A DNA stretch of 64,000 nucleotides from Paenibacillus sp. FSL R5-0341 (GTDB lineage: Bacteria; Bacillota; Bacilli; Paenibacillales; Paenibacillaceae), in NCBI RefSeq assembly GCF_037975235.1, contig NZ_CP150241.1, forward strand, positions 6,502,275-6,566,274, in the 5' to 3' direction. The notes under the pieces are model-generated. The model had not been told where the DNA came from and did no database searches. It was given only the letters and a program-made list of their open reading frames with translations. Below are positions 44,428 to 52,543 of this stretch, one piece after another. The position numbers and the translations under genes were made by a program. Numbering within the stretch: the stretch's first letter is position 1; each line of letters begins with the position of its first letter.

Positions 44428-44518
44428 TGGCGGAAAGGGTGGGATTCGAACCCACGCACGCTGTGACACGCCTAACTGATTTCGAGTCAGCCCCCTTGGG
44501 CCTCTTGGGTACCTTTCC
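44428..44518 (-). tRNA. tRNA-Ser (anticodon CGA)
   Basis: The 91-base gene folds as a class II tRNA. The acceptor is GGAAAGG/CCTTTCC with discriminator G and an encoded CCA. The anticodon loop is CTCGAAA (anticodon CGA, codon UCG), with a long variable arm and the T-loop GTTCGAATC. Confidence 0.95.
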
Positions 44519-44621
44519 GCAGCAATATTGATTATAGCATGATCATTTACAGAACGCAACACTCATACCCAGCCTGCATGTAAACGTTATTTTGAGTACC
44601 AAATGTCGATTGCTTTTAAGA

Positions 44622-44849
44622 TCAGGATTCAGTGGAATCTTCCGCTGAGCGCAGTACCTTCTTCATGTTTTTCTCAAATTTTGCTCTTGGAATCAATACA
44701 CTATGTTTACATCCGACGCACTTAATCCGAATATCCATACCCATTCGAATGATCTCCATTTCATTACTGCCACAGGGATGCTGCTTCTTCATCTGCACAA
44801 TATCCCCAAGCTGGAAACTTTTACGCTCCACCTGTGCCATCCCCCTCAT
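44622..44849 (-). CDS. DUF951 small zinc-ribbon-like protein
   Basis: 75 residues. The family pattern LGDIVQMKKQHPCGSNEMEI and RMGMDIRIKCVGCKHSVLIPR supplies three cysteines of a probable zinc site. It is common in Bacillota; a nucleic-acid role is only suspected. The start overlaps the mscS end; an ATG three codons downstream (44840) is an alternative. Confidence 0.85.
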   Translation of the reverse strand: MRGMAQVERKSFQLGDIVQMKKQHPCGSNEMEIIRMGMDIRIKCVGCKHSVLIPRAKFEKNMKKVLRSAEDSTES

Positions 44850-45762
44850 CTTTCTCCAAAGCTACGGCCTGCTCCAATGCTGCTTGATTATTCATCTCAT
44901 GGTACTCCAACGTTTTTTTCACATCGCCCTGAATCTGACGTTCCACCGAAGCACGAGAGTTAGGCATACATTCGGCCACAATTCGCACCACATACTCCGA
45001 CGTAGACATCGACTGTATACCGAGTACATCCGGCACCTTCACAATATTTAGATCACGCTCTTCAATCCCAACCAAAGACTTCTTCACCAGGTGTACAGAC
45101 TCATCGAGACTCAAGTCCGCCTTCATCGGAATATCCACTACAGCTAGCGAATTTGACATGGAGTAGTTCGTTACACTTGCAATCGCCCCGTTCGGGATAA
45201 TGTGCACCTCACCTTGCCAGCTGACCAGTTTGGTAGTTCTAAGTCCGATCACCTCAACCGTTCCCTTGTAGGTTCCCGTCTGAATAACATCCCCCACAGC
45301 GAATTGATCCTCCAATATAATGAAGAAACCCGTAATAACATCCTTGACCAAACCCTGTGCACCGAAACCAATGGCAAGCCCGAGAACACCAGCACTCGCG
45401 AGTAACGGCCCAACTTGGATATTGATCTCAGATAACAGTAGCAGAATCATAATAAAATTACATGTTATGGAGGTCGCATTTTTCAGCAGTTCCCCTACCG
45501 TTACGAATCTGCGCGGATTCACGCGAATTTTGCCTTCCTGCTTGCGTTCCATGGAACGATCTATAATTCGATATACCACCTTAATGACAATACGGGTGAT
45601 GATGAAAATAATGATGATCCGAATTGAGCTGAACATAATGTTAAGCCACATATCGGGATCTGCAATTTTGTTCCAGACTTTATCCGTCCAACGCAGGGCT
45701 TCATCCACGGCGGCTACCGGACCGCTAGCTGTAGTCCCTTGAGCAAATTGAAATGGCAACAT
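44821..45762 (-). CDS. Small-conductance mechanosensitive channel (MscS family, YkuT-like)
   Basis: 313 residues: three membrane helices (about 38-150), with the pore helix ending in GLAIGFGAQGLVKDVITGF, followed by the cytoplasmic beta domain (FAVGDVIQTGTYKGTVEVIGLRTT). It releases solutes on hypo-osmotic shock. AGGAGG lies eight bases before the ATG. In an operon with the DUF3343 gene (14 bases upstream) and the DUF951 gene (overlapping). Confidence 0.93.
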   Translation of the reverse strand: MLPFQFAQGTTASGPVAAVDEALRWTDKVWNKIADPDMWLNIMFSSIRIIIIFIITRIVIKVVYRIIDRSMERKQEGKIRVNPRRFVTVGELLKNATSITCNFIMILLLLSEINIQVGPLLASAGVLGLAIGFGAQGLVKDVITGFFIILEDQFAVGDVIQTGTYKGTVEVIGLRTTKLVSWQGEVHIIPNGAIASVTNYSMSNSLAVVDIPMKADLSLDESVHLVKKSLVGIEERDLNIVKVPDVLGIQSMSTSEYVVRIVAECMPNSRASVERQIQGDVKKTLEYHEMNNQAALEQAVALEKDEGDGTGGA

Positions 45763-45776
45763 CCATCATGCCTCCT

Positions 45777-46040
45777 CTACATCGGTATGTTATCATAGCT
45801 GTCTTCTGTTTTGAAATAGAGGCCTCGGATCTCTACGAACTCGTTACGAATGATCTTTTGTACTCGCTCCAAATCCTCTTTTGGAAACTGGATACATAAC
45901 GCACAACCTGCTGTAATTTCTTTTGGCGTAGGGAATAAATCGATCTCTATCTCGGCAAACTCCAGCAGCATTTCAGCACGCAGTGCCTGCTGGGTTGAAT
46001 CAAATGCAATCAGCATCCAATCGTTAATCCATTCGTCCAT
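45777..46040 (-). CDS. DUF3343 protein
   Basis: 87 residues. MLIAFDSTQQALRAEMLLEFAEIEIDLFPTPKEITAGCALCIQF is the DUF3343 pattern; such proteins often accompany selenium or sulfur-transfer genes, and the Cys in the GCAL motif is conserved. I chose the ATG at 46040 because GGAG precedes it by six bases; nine further codons upstream lack a site. Function unknown. Confidence 0.85.
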   Translation of the reverse strand: MDEWINDWMLIAFDSTQQALRAEMLLEFAEIEIDLFPTPKEITAGCALCIQFPKEDLERVQKIIRNEFVEIRGLYFKTEDSYDNIPM

Positions 46041-46157
46041 GTCCGGCTCCTTTCGCCATACGTCCAACCCTAGAGAAAAAGCTTGTCCTCGTGAAGTATA
46101 AAACGCTCTACCTTTCCATATACTGTTACTACTATTCCAAGGGAAAGGATAGATCCT

Positions 46158-46763
46158 ATGAATCCTACTTCGCGTTCCTTTTCATCACAAGATATGACCA
46201 GTTTGAAAATCCCCCATACCGATCCAGGCATTCACTCAGCCATTACCCATCGTTTAATGTTCCATCTCTATAAAGCCCATTCTCTGCAAAATGTAGTGAT
46301 CGTCTGCATCGGCACAGATCGCTCAACAGGCGACTGTCTTGGTCCTCTGGTCGGATCAGCCCTTTCCAAGTGGGACAGCCCTTTATTCCATTTGTATGGT
46401 ACCTTGGATGAACCTGTCCATGCCATGAACCTTCAGGATACGCTCCACAACATACAGAAAACACACCATAACCCTTATGTGATTGGCATCGACGCCTGTC
46501 TTGGGCAGTCATCCAGTGTAGGATGCATTCAAGTCGTGAATGGTCCACTCAAACCAGGTGCGGGGGTAAATAAAGAATTACCGCCGGTCGGCGATATCCA
46601 TCTGACAGGTATCGTTAACGTCGGCGGCTTTATGGAATACTTTGTTCTACAGAACACGCGGCTCAGTCTCGTTATGCGCATGTCCGAGATTATATCCAGC
46701 AGTCTATACTCGGCCATCCGGGAATGGCATACACGTTCTACTCTGCTTGCTGTGCCAGAGTAA
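46158..46763 (+). CDS. yyaC: Spore protease-like YyaC
   Basis: 201 residues. The fold is that of the GPR-like family: VVIVCIGTDRSTGDCLGPLVGSAL and VIGIDACLGQ are its signature. GAGVNKELPPVGDIHLTGIVNVGGFMEYFVLQNTRL follows. YyaC is made during sporulation in Bacillus. GGGAAAGG lies upstream of the ATG. It is on the plus strand and its last 26 bases overlap the DUF4446 gene. Confidence 0.92.
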   Translation: MNPTSRSFSSQDMTSLKIPHTDPGIHSAITHRLMFHLYKAHSLQNVVIVCIGTDRSTGDCLGPLVGSALSKWDSPLFHLYGTLDEPVHAMNLQDTLHNIQKTHHNPYVIGIDACLGQSSSVGCIQVVNGPLKPGAGVNKELPPVGDIHLTGIVNVGGFMEYFVLQNTRLSLVMRMSEIISSSLYSAIREWHTRSTLLAVPE

Positions 46764-47238
46764 TAGCTTCCTTTTCCTCTGGGGACAGAGTGTACGCGGA
46801 CTCTCCCCCTTTAAGAGGTTTTGCATATACATAAGAACCGTCGCGGTTATATATCCCCGTAAGAATCATGCCATCCTGGCTATCGTTAATCATGGCCATC
46901 GAGAAGCTCAGATCACTGCCAAGCTCTCCATAAGCATTGTATCTTTTCACGCCAACTTTACCTTGAATGCGGGTAAGCTTTTGCATGACAACTTGCAGCT
47001 GATTCGTTTGCAGTTTGTGTTCATCCTCAATGCTGTCCATCTGAATTTTCAGATTAATGAGTAATGATTCCAGATCCTCTACTCCACTGCCAGCCATCAT
47101 GGCTTCATATTTACGTTTAAACTTTCGTAACTTTGCCCCCTGAGCAATACTCACAATCAGCAAGATCACCGTAAGTAATGCCATTCCGCCAATAATCCAT
47201 AACAGCTGTTCCAGAATCAGCTCGTTTAATTCAGCCAT
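46738..47238 (-). CDS. DUF4446 membrane protein
   Basis: 166 residues with one membrane helix (about 12-32), a coiled-coil segment and a C-terminal beta domain (RYNAYGELGSDLSFSMAMINDSQDGMILTGI), the DUF4446 pattern. It is commonly found near parB in Bacillota; its role is unknown. Confidence 0.88.
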   Translation of the reverse strand: MAELNELILEQLLWIIGGMALLTVILLIVSIAQGAKLRKFKRKYEAMMAGSGVEDLESLLINLKIQMDSIEDEHKLQTNQLQVVMQKLTRIQGKVGVKRYNAYGELGSDLSFSMAMINDSQDGMILTGIYNRDGSYVYAKPLKGGESAYTLSPEEKEAITLAQQAE

Positions 47239-47383
47239 GTAATTGCAACTACCCCTCTATATTTTTGATCAGATTAACGTCTGTCTGTAATATTATCATT
47301 CATTATAAATCAACCCGATATGCATAAGATTAATCATGCAGCTCTGTGCTAAATGAGTTCATAATTCCGACTCTAATCTAGTC

Positions 47384-48538
47384 TTAGTCTGCCCGTGTCA
47401 ACTCCAACACTGCCTTAACGAGCGTATCCACATGTTCTCTAGTTGAATTGTATCCCACACTTGCTCTTACCGCTCCTGTAGCGGTTGTACCCGCAGATTC
47501 ATGTGCAAGCGGTGTGCAATGAAAACCGGAGCGAACCGCAATTCCATAATTCCGATCTAATCGGAATGCGAGTTGTGCCGAATCATACCCTTCCACAGTA
47601 AAGGATACTAATCCGGTACGTGGCTGTCCAATCTCTGGACCGAGCATTCGAATGCCCTTAACGGACGACAGCCCTTCCATCATAAGTTGAGTCAATTCCC
47701 ACTCATGCTGGTAGATGACCGCTGGTGTCATCTCAAGTACATGCTTCACACCTGCATTCAGCCCTGCGATTCCGACTGTATTCGGCGTCCCCGCTTCATA
47801 CCGATCAGGACGCACCTTTGGCTGCTCCAAAGCTTCTGACTGACTTCCTGTTCCTCCATGAAGTAAAGGCTCTATATCGAGCTCAGGAGCAATGTACAAG
47901 CCCCCTGTACCCTGAGGTCCAAGCAGCCCCTTATGCCCTGGAAAAGCCAACATATCAATGCCCAATTGTTGTACATTCACAGGCATAACCCCAGCACTCT
48001 GAGCCGCATCTACCAACAAGATCGCACGATGTTTACGACACAGGAGCGAAATTTCTCCAATAAGAAGAATACTGCCAAGCAGATTGGAACTATGTGTACA
48101 TACCACTAATCTGGTATTGGAACGAAACATACGTTCCATTTGCATCAGATCAATAGCTCCCGCAGCATTAACAGGTACATAATCAATCTCTACATTTCGG
48201 AGTCTGCGCATGTACTCCAGTGGTCGTCTGACTGAGTTATGTTCAGCCATGGTGGCAATCACATGGTCGCCCTCTCTAAGCGAGCCTTGAATAGCTAGAT
48301 TCAGCGCTTCTGTCGTATTTGATCCGAATGCAATATCATTCGCATTTTTGATTCCAAAGATATCGGATATAGATCTTCTGGCCTCGAACAATACACGACT
48401 TGCCTGAACAGCCATACGGTGACTTCCTCTGCCAGGATTAGCTCCGGCAATCTCCAGTGCACTCAGCATCGCATCACCGACAGCAGGTGGTTTGGGCCAA
48501 GATGTTGCTGCATGATCTAGATAGATAACTCCCTCCAC
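47384..48538 (-). CDS. Cysteine desulfurase family protein (class V aminotransferase)
   Basis: 384 residues. The PLP-binding lysine lies in AFPGHKGLLGPQGTGGLY and the Asp/Gln pair in VDAAQSAG; VRSGFHCTPLAHES carries the catalytic Cys. MEGVIYLDHAATSWPKPP is the start of the group related to the EF2568 desulfurases. It probably mobilises sulfur or selenium from cysteine or selenocysteine. Confidence 0.9.
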   Translation of the reverse strand: MEGVIYLDHAATSWPKPPAVGDAMLSALEIAGANPGRGSHRMAVQASRVLFEARRSISDIFGIKNANDIAFGSNTTEALNLAIQGSLREGDHVIATMAEHNSVRRPLEYMRRLRNVEIDYVPVNAAGAIDLMQMERMFRSNTRLVVCTHSSNLLGSILLIGEISLLCRKHRAILLVDAAQSAGVMPVNVQQLGIDMLAFPGHKGLLGPQGTGGLYIAPELDIEPLLHGGTGSQSEALEQPKVRPDRYEAGTPNTVGIAGLNAGVKHVLEMTPAVIYQHEWELTQLMMEGLSSVKGIRMLGPEIGQPRTGLVSFTVEGYDSAQLAFRLDRNYGIAVRSGFHCTPLAHESAGTTATGAVRASVGYNSTREHVDTLVKAVLELTRAD

Positions 48539-48610
48539 CTTACAACCACCTCTGTCCCATTAATTAATTATTCGCCTGCATATATTGCACGTATAACCCT
48601 GCAAACAAAG

Positions 48611-48653
48611 AATGACATATCGTTTCTCCATGGTACAGAGGCGATATGTCATG
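48611..48653 (-). terminator. Long hairpin after parB, probable terminator
   Basis: ATGACATATCG and CGATATGTCAT form an 11-bp perfect stem with a 19-base loop; TTCTTTGTTT follows on the minus strand. The poor T-run leaves a protein-binding role open. Confidence 0.55.
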
Positions 48654-48699
48654 ACATGAGTAAGCCCCGCATGTTGTTAATGAATCATCGATCCGACTA

Positions 48700-49545
48700 T
48701 TATTGCAACAATTCCAATAGCCGTTCCAGATCCTGTTGACTGTAGTAGTTGAGCTCAATTTTACCTTTATCTTTGTTATGCTTGATTTTCACTGTTGTCT
48801 TGAAACGTTCACGCAGCGATTCCTCTAACGTATCAATGAATGGATCTTTCTTCTTCAACTTCGATTTGGCTTTGGCCTCACCCGTCTTGGAACGATCCAG
48901 TTGTTGAACAGCTTCCTCCAACTCACGCACACTCCATTGCTGATCAATGGTTTGTTTGGCAAGTTGCTTCACCATAACTTCGTCTTTAACACCCACGATC
49001 GCACGTGCATGTCCCATTGATAATGTTCCACGTGAAACATGATCCTTTACTTCTTCTGGTAATGATAACAGACGCAAGAAGTTAGCAATGTGAGAGCGTG
49101 ATTTACCGACTTTTACAGACAACTCTTCCTGAGTCAACGCGAATTGGTCCATTAACCCCTGATAAGCAACTGCAACTTCCATGGCATTCAGATTCTCCCG
49201 TTGCAGGTTCTCAATCAACGCAATCTCCATTACCTGCTGATCACTAAAATTGCGGACTACAGCGGGTACGGTGGCATTACCACAATATTGCGAAGCTCTA
49301 AACCGACGTTCTCCGGCAATAATCTCATACCCTCGTAATACAGGACGAACAATAATAGGTTGTATGACACCATGCTGACGGATAGACTCAGCCAGTTCAT
49401 GTATTGCGCCCTCATCAAAGACCTTACGTGGTTGATAGGGGTTAGCCCGCAGTTGACTAATCGGGATTTCTACGACTTTATCATCGTCATTAATTGAAAG
49501 CGAAGGAATGAGGGCATCAAGACCTTTTCCAAGCCGCTTACTCAT
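48700..49545 (-). CDS. parB: Chromosome partitioning protein ParB (Spo0J)
   Basis: 281 residues. The N-terminal CTPase domain has GERRFRA and ENLQRENLN, a helix-turn-helix follows (KVGKSRSHIANFLRLL), and the C-terminus is the dimer domain. It loads on parS and spreads as a CTP-dependent clamp. It contains a parS within its own coding sequence. The start overlaps parA by eight bases. Confidence 0.97.
   Translation of the reverse strand: MSKRLGKGLDALIPSLSINDDDKVVEIPISQLRANPYQPRKVFDEGAIHELAESIRQHGVIQPIIVRPVLRGYEIIAGERRFRASQYCGNATVPAVVRNFSDQQVMEIALIENLQRENLNAMEVAVAYQGLMDQFALTQEELSVKVGKSRSHIANFLRLLSLPEEVKDHVSRGTLSMGHARAIVGVKDEVMVKQLAKQTIDQQWSVRELEEAVQQLDRSKTGEAKAKSKLKKKDPFIDTLEESLRERFKTTVKIKHNKDKGKIELNYYSQQDLERLLELLQ
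49024..49039. promoter_or_regulatory. parS site inside parB
   Basis: TGTTCCACGTGAAACA fits TGTTNCACGTGAAACA; ParB/Spo0J nucleation site. Confidence 0.9.
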
Positions 49546-50299
49546 AAGAAATCACTTCCTTTGCGAGCTCTAAATATACTTCCGCCCCTCTTGAGCGAGG
49601 GTCATACGTGATAATCGATTGACCATGAGATGGTGCTTCGCTAAGTCGTACGTTGCGCGGAATAATCGTTTGATATACTTTTTGTTGAAAATACTTTTTC
49701 ACTTCTTCAATAACCTGTATCCCTAGATTGGTCCGTGCATCAAACATCGTCAGCAATACCCCTTCAATCTGTAGGGATGTATTCAGATGTTTTTGTACCA
49801 AACGAACCGTATTAAGCAGCTGGCTTAATCCTTCAAGTGCGTAATACTCACACTGAATCGGAATGATCACCGAATCGGAAGCGGTCAACGAATTGATCGT
49901 CAACATACCGAGGGATGGTGGGCAATCGATCAGTATGTAATCATAGTTTTTTTTCACCATGGCGAGTGATTTTTTCAGGCGAACTTCCCGTGATATCGTG
50001 GACACCAATTCGATCTCGGCTCCGGCAAGTTGAATCGTTGCAGGTATGATATGAAGGCCTTCAATCTGAGTCTCCACAATTGCTTCTTGAGGAGGAACCT
50101 CATTAATAATGACATCATATATGCAATTAGCCACATCTGCTTTATTGATTCCGACTCCGCTGGTTGTATTCCCCTGAGGGTCAATATCGACAAGCAATAC
50201 TCTTTTCCCGAGTGAAGCCAGTCCTGCACCCAAGTTAACAGATGTCGTCGTTTTCCCCACACCGCCCTTTTGATTTGCTACGGCCATAATCTTAGACAA
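49538..50299 (-). CDS. parA: Chromosome partitioning ATPase ParA (Soj)
   Basis: 253 residues. The deviant Walker A is KGGVGKTTT; VDIDPQGNTTSG and DYILIDCPPSLG complete the fold. Soj acts with ParB in origin segregation and on DnaA. The gene is co-translated with parB. Confidence 0.98.
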   Translation of the reverse strand: MSKIMAVANQKGGVGKTTTSVNLGAGLASLGKRVLLVDIDPQGNTTSGVGINKADVANCIYDVIINEVPPQEAIVETQIEGLHIIPATIQLAGAEIELVSTISREVRLKKSLAMVKKNYDYILIDCPPSLGMLTINSLTASDSVIIPIQCEYYALEGLSQLLNTVRLVQKHLNTSLQIEGVLLTMFDARTNLGIQVIEEVKKYFQQKVYQTIIPRNVRLSEAPSHGQSIITYDPRSRGAEVYLELAKEVISYE

Positions 50300-50451
50300 T
50301 TACTTCACCTCAAATAAAATAGGAGTCTTTTCTTGTAGGTTGTGAGATATTGTTAACAAAAAGCAGGCGGCTATCGTCCACACAAACAACAACTACCGTT
50401 TCCTCAATATACCGTTCTTTGAAAATTTCAAGCCAGACTTGCTTTATAGAC

Positions 50452-50475
50452 ATAAAAAGCGGCTCATTGCCGCCA
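50452..50475 (-). terminator. Terminator of noc
   Basis: On the minus strand GCGGC-AATGA-GCCGC and TTTTTA. Confidence 0.85.
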
Positions 50476-50485
50476 TAAGCTTCAA

Positions 50486-51304
50486 TTATTTGCGTTTGGG
50501 AATATGAATAACGATCTCGTAATGATCCTCATGGTCGGCTTCTTTTGTTTTGATGTCCAGACCAGAGCCAGTTACCATATCAATGGATTGGCGAATTGTA
50601 TTAAGTGCAAGTCTTACGTCCTTGGTAAAGGAAACACGTTTGGATTTTTTAATCTTGGAAGATTCCTTGTAGAAAGCAACACGCGCCTCTGTCTGTTTCA
50701 CATTCAATTCTTTTTCAATAATCTCACCGAGCAACTTCATCTGTAGTTCTTCCGTATCGAGAGAAAGTAAAGCTCTTGCATGCCGTTCAGAAATTTTACG
50801 TTCCATCAATGCGGCCTTAATGCCTTCCGGGAGTTGTAACAACCGAATTTTGTTGGCGATGGTTGACTGGCTTTTGCCGAGTCGTTGTGCAAGACTTTCC
50901 TGTGTCAGTTGATGTAAGTCAATCAGTTTCTGATAGGCCACGGCTTCTTCTATCGAAGTCAATCCTTCACGTTGCAAGTTCTCAATCAGTGCAATGGATG
51001 CGGCCTGAGAATCGTTGAATTCACGCACAATGGCTGGAATCGTATCCAGACCCAGTTTTCGAACTGCACGCCAGCGACGTTCCCCGGCAATAATCTCATA
51101 TGATCCATTTCGCACGCGAACGACAATAGGCTGAATTACGCCATGTGTTTTAATCGTCTGCAACAACTCATCAATTTTATCATCATCAAAAATAGTACGG
51201 GGTTGATATGGGCTGCTCACAATTTCATTAACCGGAATCTGTTTGATCTCATCTCCGTTATTGCGCTCCGCCAAACCAAACAACTTCGAAAATTGTTCTT
51301 TCAT
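50486..51304 (-). CDS. noc: Nucleoid occlusion protein Noc
   Basis: 272 residues, a ParB paralogue: GERRWRA, ENLQREGLT, then the helix-turn-helix LGKSQSTIANKIRLLQLP. The amphipathic N-terminus MKEQFSKLFGL, which targets Noc to the membrane, is the family start and decides for the ATG at 51304 over a longer form. Noc prevents division over the nucleoid by binding NBS sites. Confidence 0.95.
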   Translation of the reverse strand: MKEQFSKLFGLAERNNGDEIKQIPVNEIVSSPYQPRTIFDDDKIDELLQTIKTHGVIQPIVVRVRNGSYEIIAGERRWRAVRKLGLDTIPAIVREFNDSQAASIALIENLQREGLTSIEEAVAYQKLIDLHQLTQESLAQRLGKSQSTIANKIRLLQLPEGIKAALMERKISERHARALLSLDTEELQMKLLGEIIEKELNVKQTEARVAFYKESSKIKKSKRVSFTKDVRLALNTIRQSIDMVTGSGLDIKTKEADHEDHYEIVIHIPKRK

Positions 51305-51735
51305 TCCGCAGATTACCACCTAGTTTCGTAATAGCTCCCACAGTCTTTGCAGGTGCTTCTTATTCAATAAGCGACCCTTCACATGCATCGTTCTTGGAAT
51401 AAGTTTTGCCTTTCATAACGCTTTCTGTCATACAACATTGAACGCATATCCATCTATCTATACATATACTCTATGATCACTGTAACCCAGGATCGGATAC
51501 TTCTATTCTATCATCTTTTCTATCATAATCCTATGCTTACCTATTCTTTAAACTCTGCTTATTTTCCTGCTTTTTCTTTGTGAATATTGGGAATATGACG
51601 ACTTGTACACATATAATTCTTGAAAATGTTTATGAGTTACTACGCGTCGGAATCGATCATTACGCATAATTAAAGAGATATGTAATAGGAAGTATCTGTA
51701 ATGTTGATCCAGTACTCCATTTCCAGAAAACAAAA
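51305..51735. other. Intergenic region between noc and the rsmG terminator
   Basis: AT-rich stretch with repeated TCTAT motifs (about 51450-51540). It must contain the noc promoter but I cannot place it with confidence; no gene or structure that I can support is present. Confidence 0.5.
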
Positions 51736-51770
51736 AAAGAGAATGTTTCACGTGAAACATCCTCTTTATC
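51736..51770 (-). terminator. rsmG terminator whose stem is a perfect parS site
   Basis: On the minus strand AAAGAG...TGTTTCACGTGAAACA...CTCTTT and seven T in a row. The central 16 bases at 51744-51759 are an exact parS palindrome. Confidence 0.85.
51744..51759. promoter_or_regulatory. parS site between noc and rsmG
   Basis: TGTTTCACGTGAAACA, a perfect 16-base palindrome identical to the parS consensus. Confidence 0.95.
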
Positions 51771-51820
51771 TATATCTAAAATTATATTTTGTTTTGACTC
51801 ACTTCAAAACCATCACACAG

Positions 51821-52543
51821 CTATATCAGCGGAGTCTTCATTGGAGTACCTGGTTTGCGTGGATACTTATATGGTGTCTTATCAAATTTCTGAATCAAGA
51901 TGATATGACGCTCTGATTCTTCAACCGGCAGCTGGAATGGATGAACGGCTTTTACCCGTCCTTTCAGCTGATTGAAGCTGAACTCCGCTTCCTTCATTTC
52001 TTCACGCGGGTCTCCGCCCTTCATGGCAGCGAATATTCCACTTTTACGAACAAAAGGAAGACAGAATTCATTTAGCACAGCCAGCTTGGCTACTGCACGC
52101 GCCGTAACGAGATCGTAGCTGTCACGATACCCTTCTTTGCGTCCAATCTCTTCAGCACGTCCATGGACCAATTCCACATCAGTCAGGCCAAGGATATCTA
52201 CCACATGCTGTAGGAAGCCAATCCGTTTATTTAATGAGTCAATAATCGTCAGCTTAATGTGCGGGAAACAGATTTTCAGGGGTAACCCAGGAAAACCCGC
52301 TCCAGATCCAATGTCAGCAAGCTTATTCACTTTGGTCATGTCTGTATAAAAGGCCAGCGATACCGAATCATAGAAATGCTTGGTATACACTTGCTCCCGA
52401 TCCGTGATACCGGTCAGATTCATCTTTTCATTCCAGGATACGAGCTCCTGATAATACAGTTCGAATTGCTCCAATTGGAGTTCTCCCAGCTCTAATCCAT
52501 GTTTCTTTAAGCGCCGCTGCAGTTGCTGTTGAATATCGTCCAT
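51821..52543 (-). CDS. rsmG: 16S rRNA (guanine527-N7)-methyltransferase RsmG
   Basis: 240 residues. The SAM-binding ADIGSGAGFPGLPLKI and VTARAVAKL are typical. It methylates G527 in 16S rRNA. Its start overlaps the mnmG stop by one base. Confidence 0.97.
   Translation of the reverse strand: MDDIQQQLQRRLKKHGLELGELQLEQFELYYQELVSWNEKMNLTGITDREQVYTKHFYDSVSLAFYTDMTKVNKLADIGSGAGFPGLPLKICFPHIKLTIIDSLNKRIGFLQHVVDILGLTDVELVHGRAEEIGRKEGYRDSYDLVTARAVAKLAVLNEFCLPFVRKSGIFAAMKGGDPREEMKEAEFSFNQLKGRVKAVHPFQLPVEESERHIILIQKFDKTPYKYPRKPGTPMKTPLI

Noticed and set aside
44314..44562. 82-codon minus-strand frame
   Set aside because: It runs through tRNA-Ser and its terminator.
46091..46130. Possible sigma-F/sigma-G promoter before yyaC
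   Set aside because: GTATA and CATATAC are 16 bases apart and the -10 does not fit either consensus well enough.
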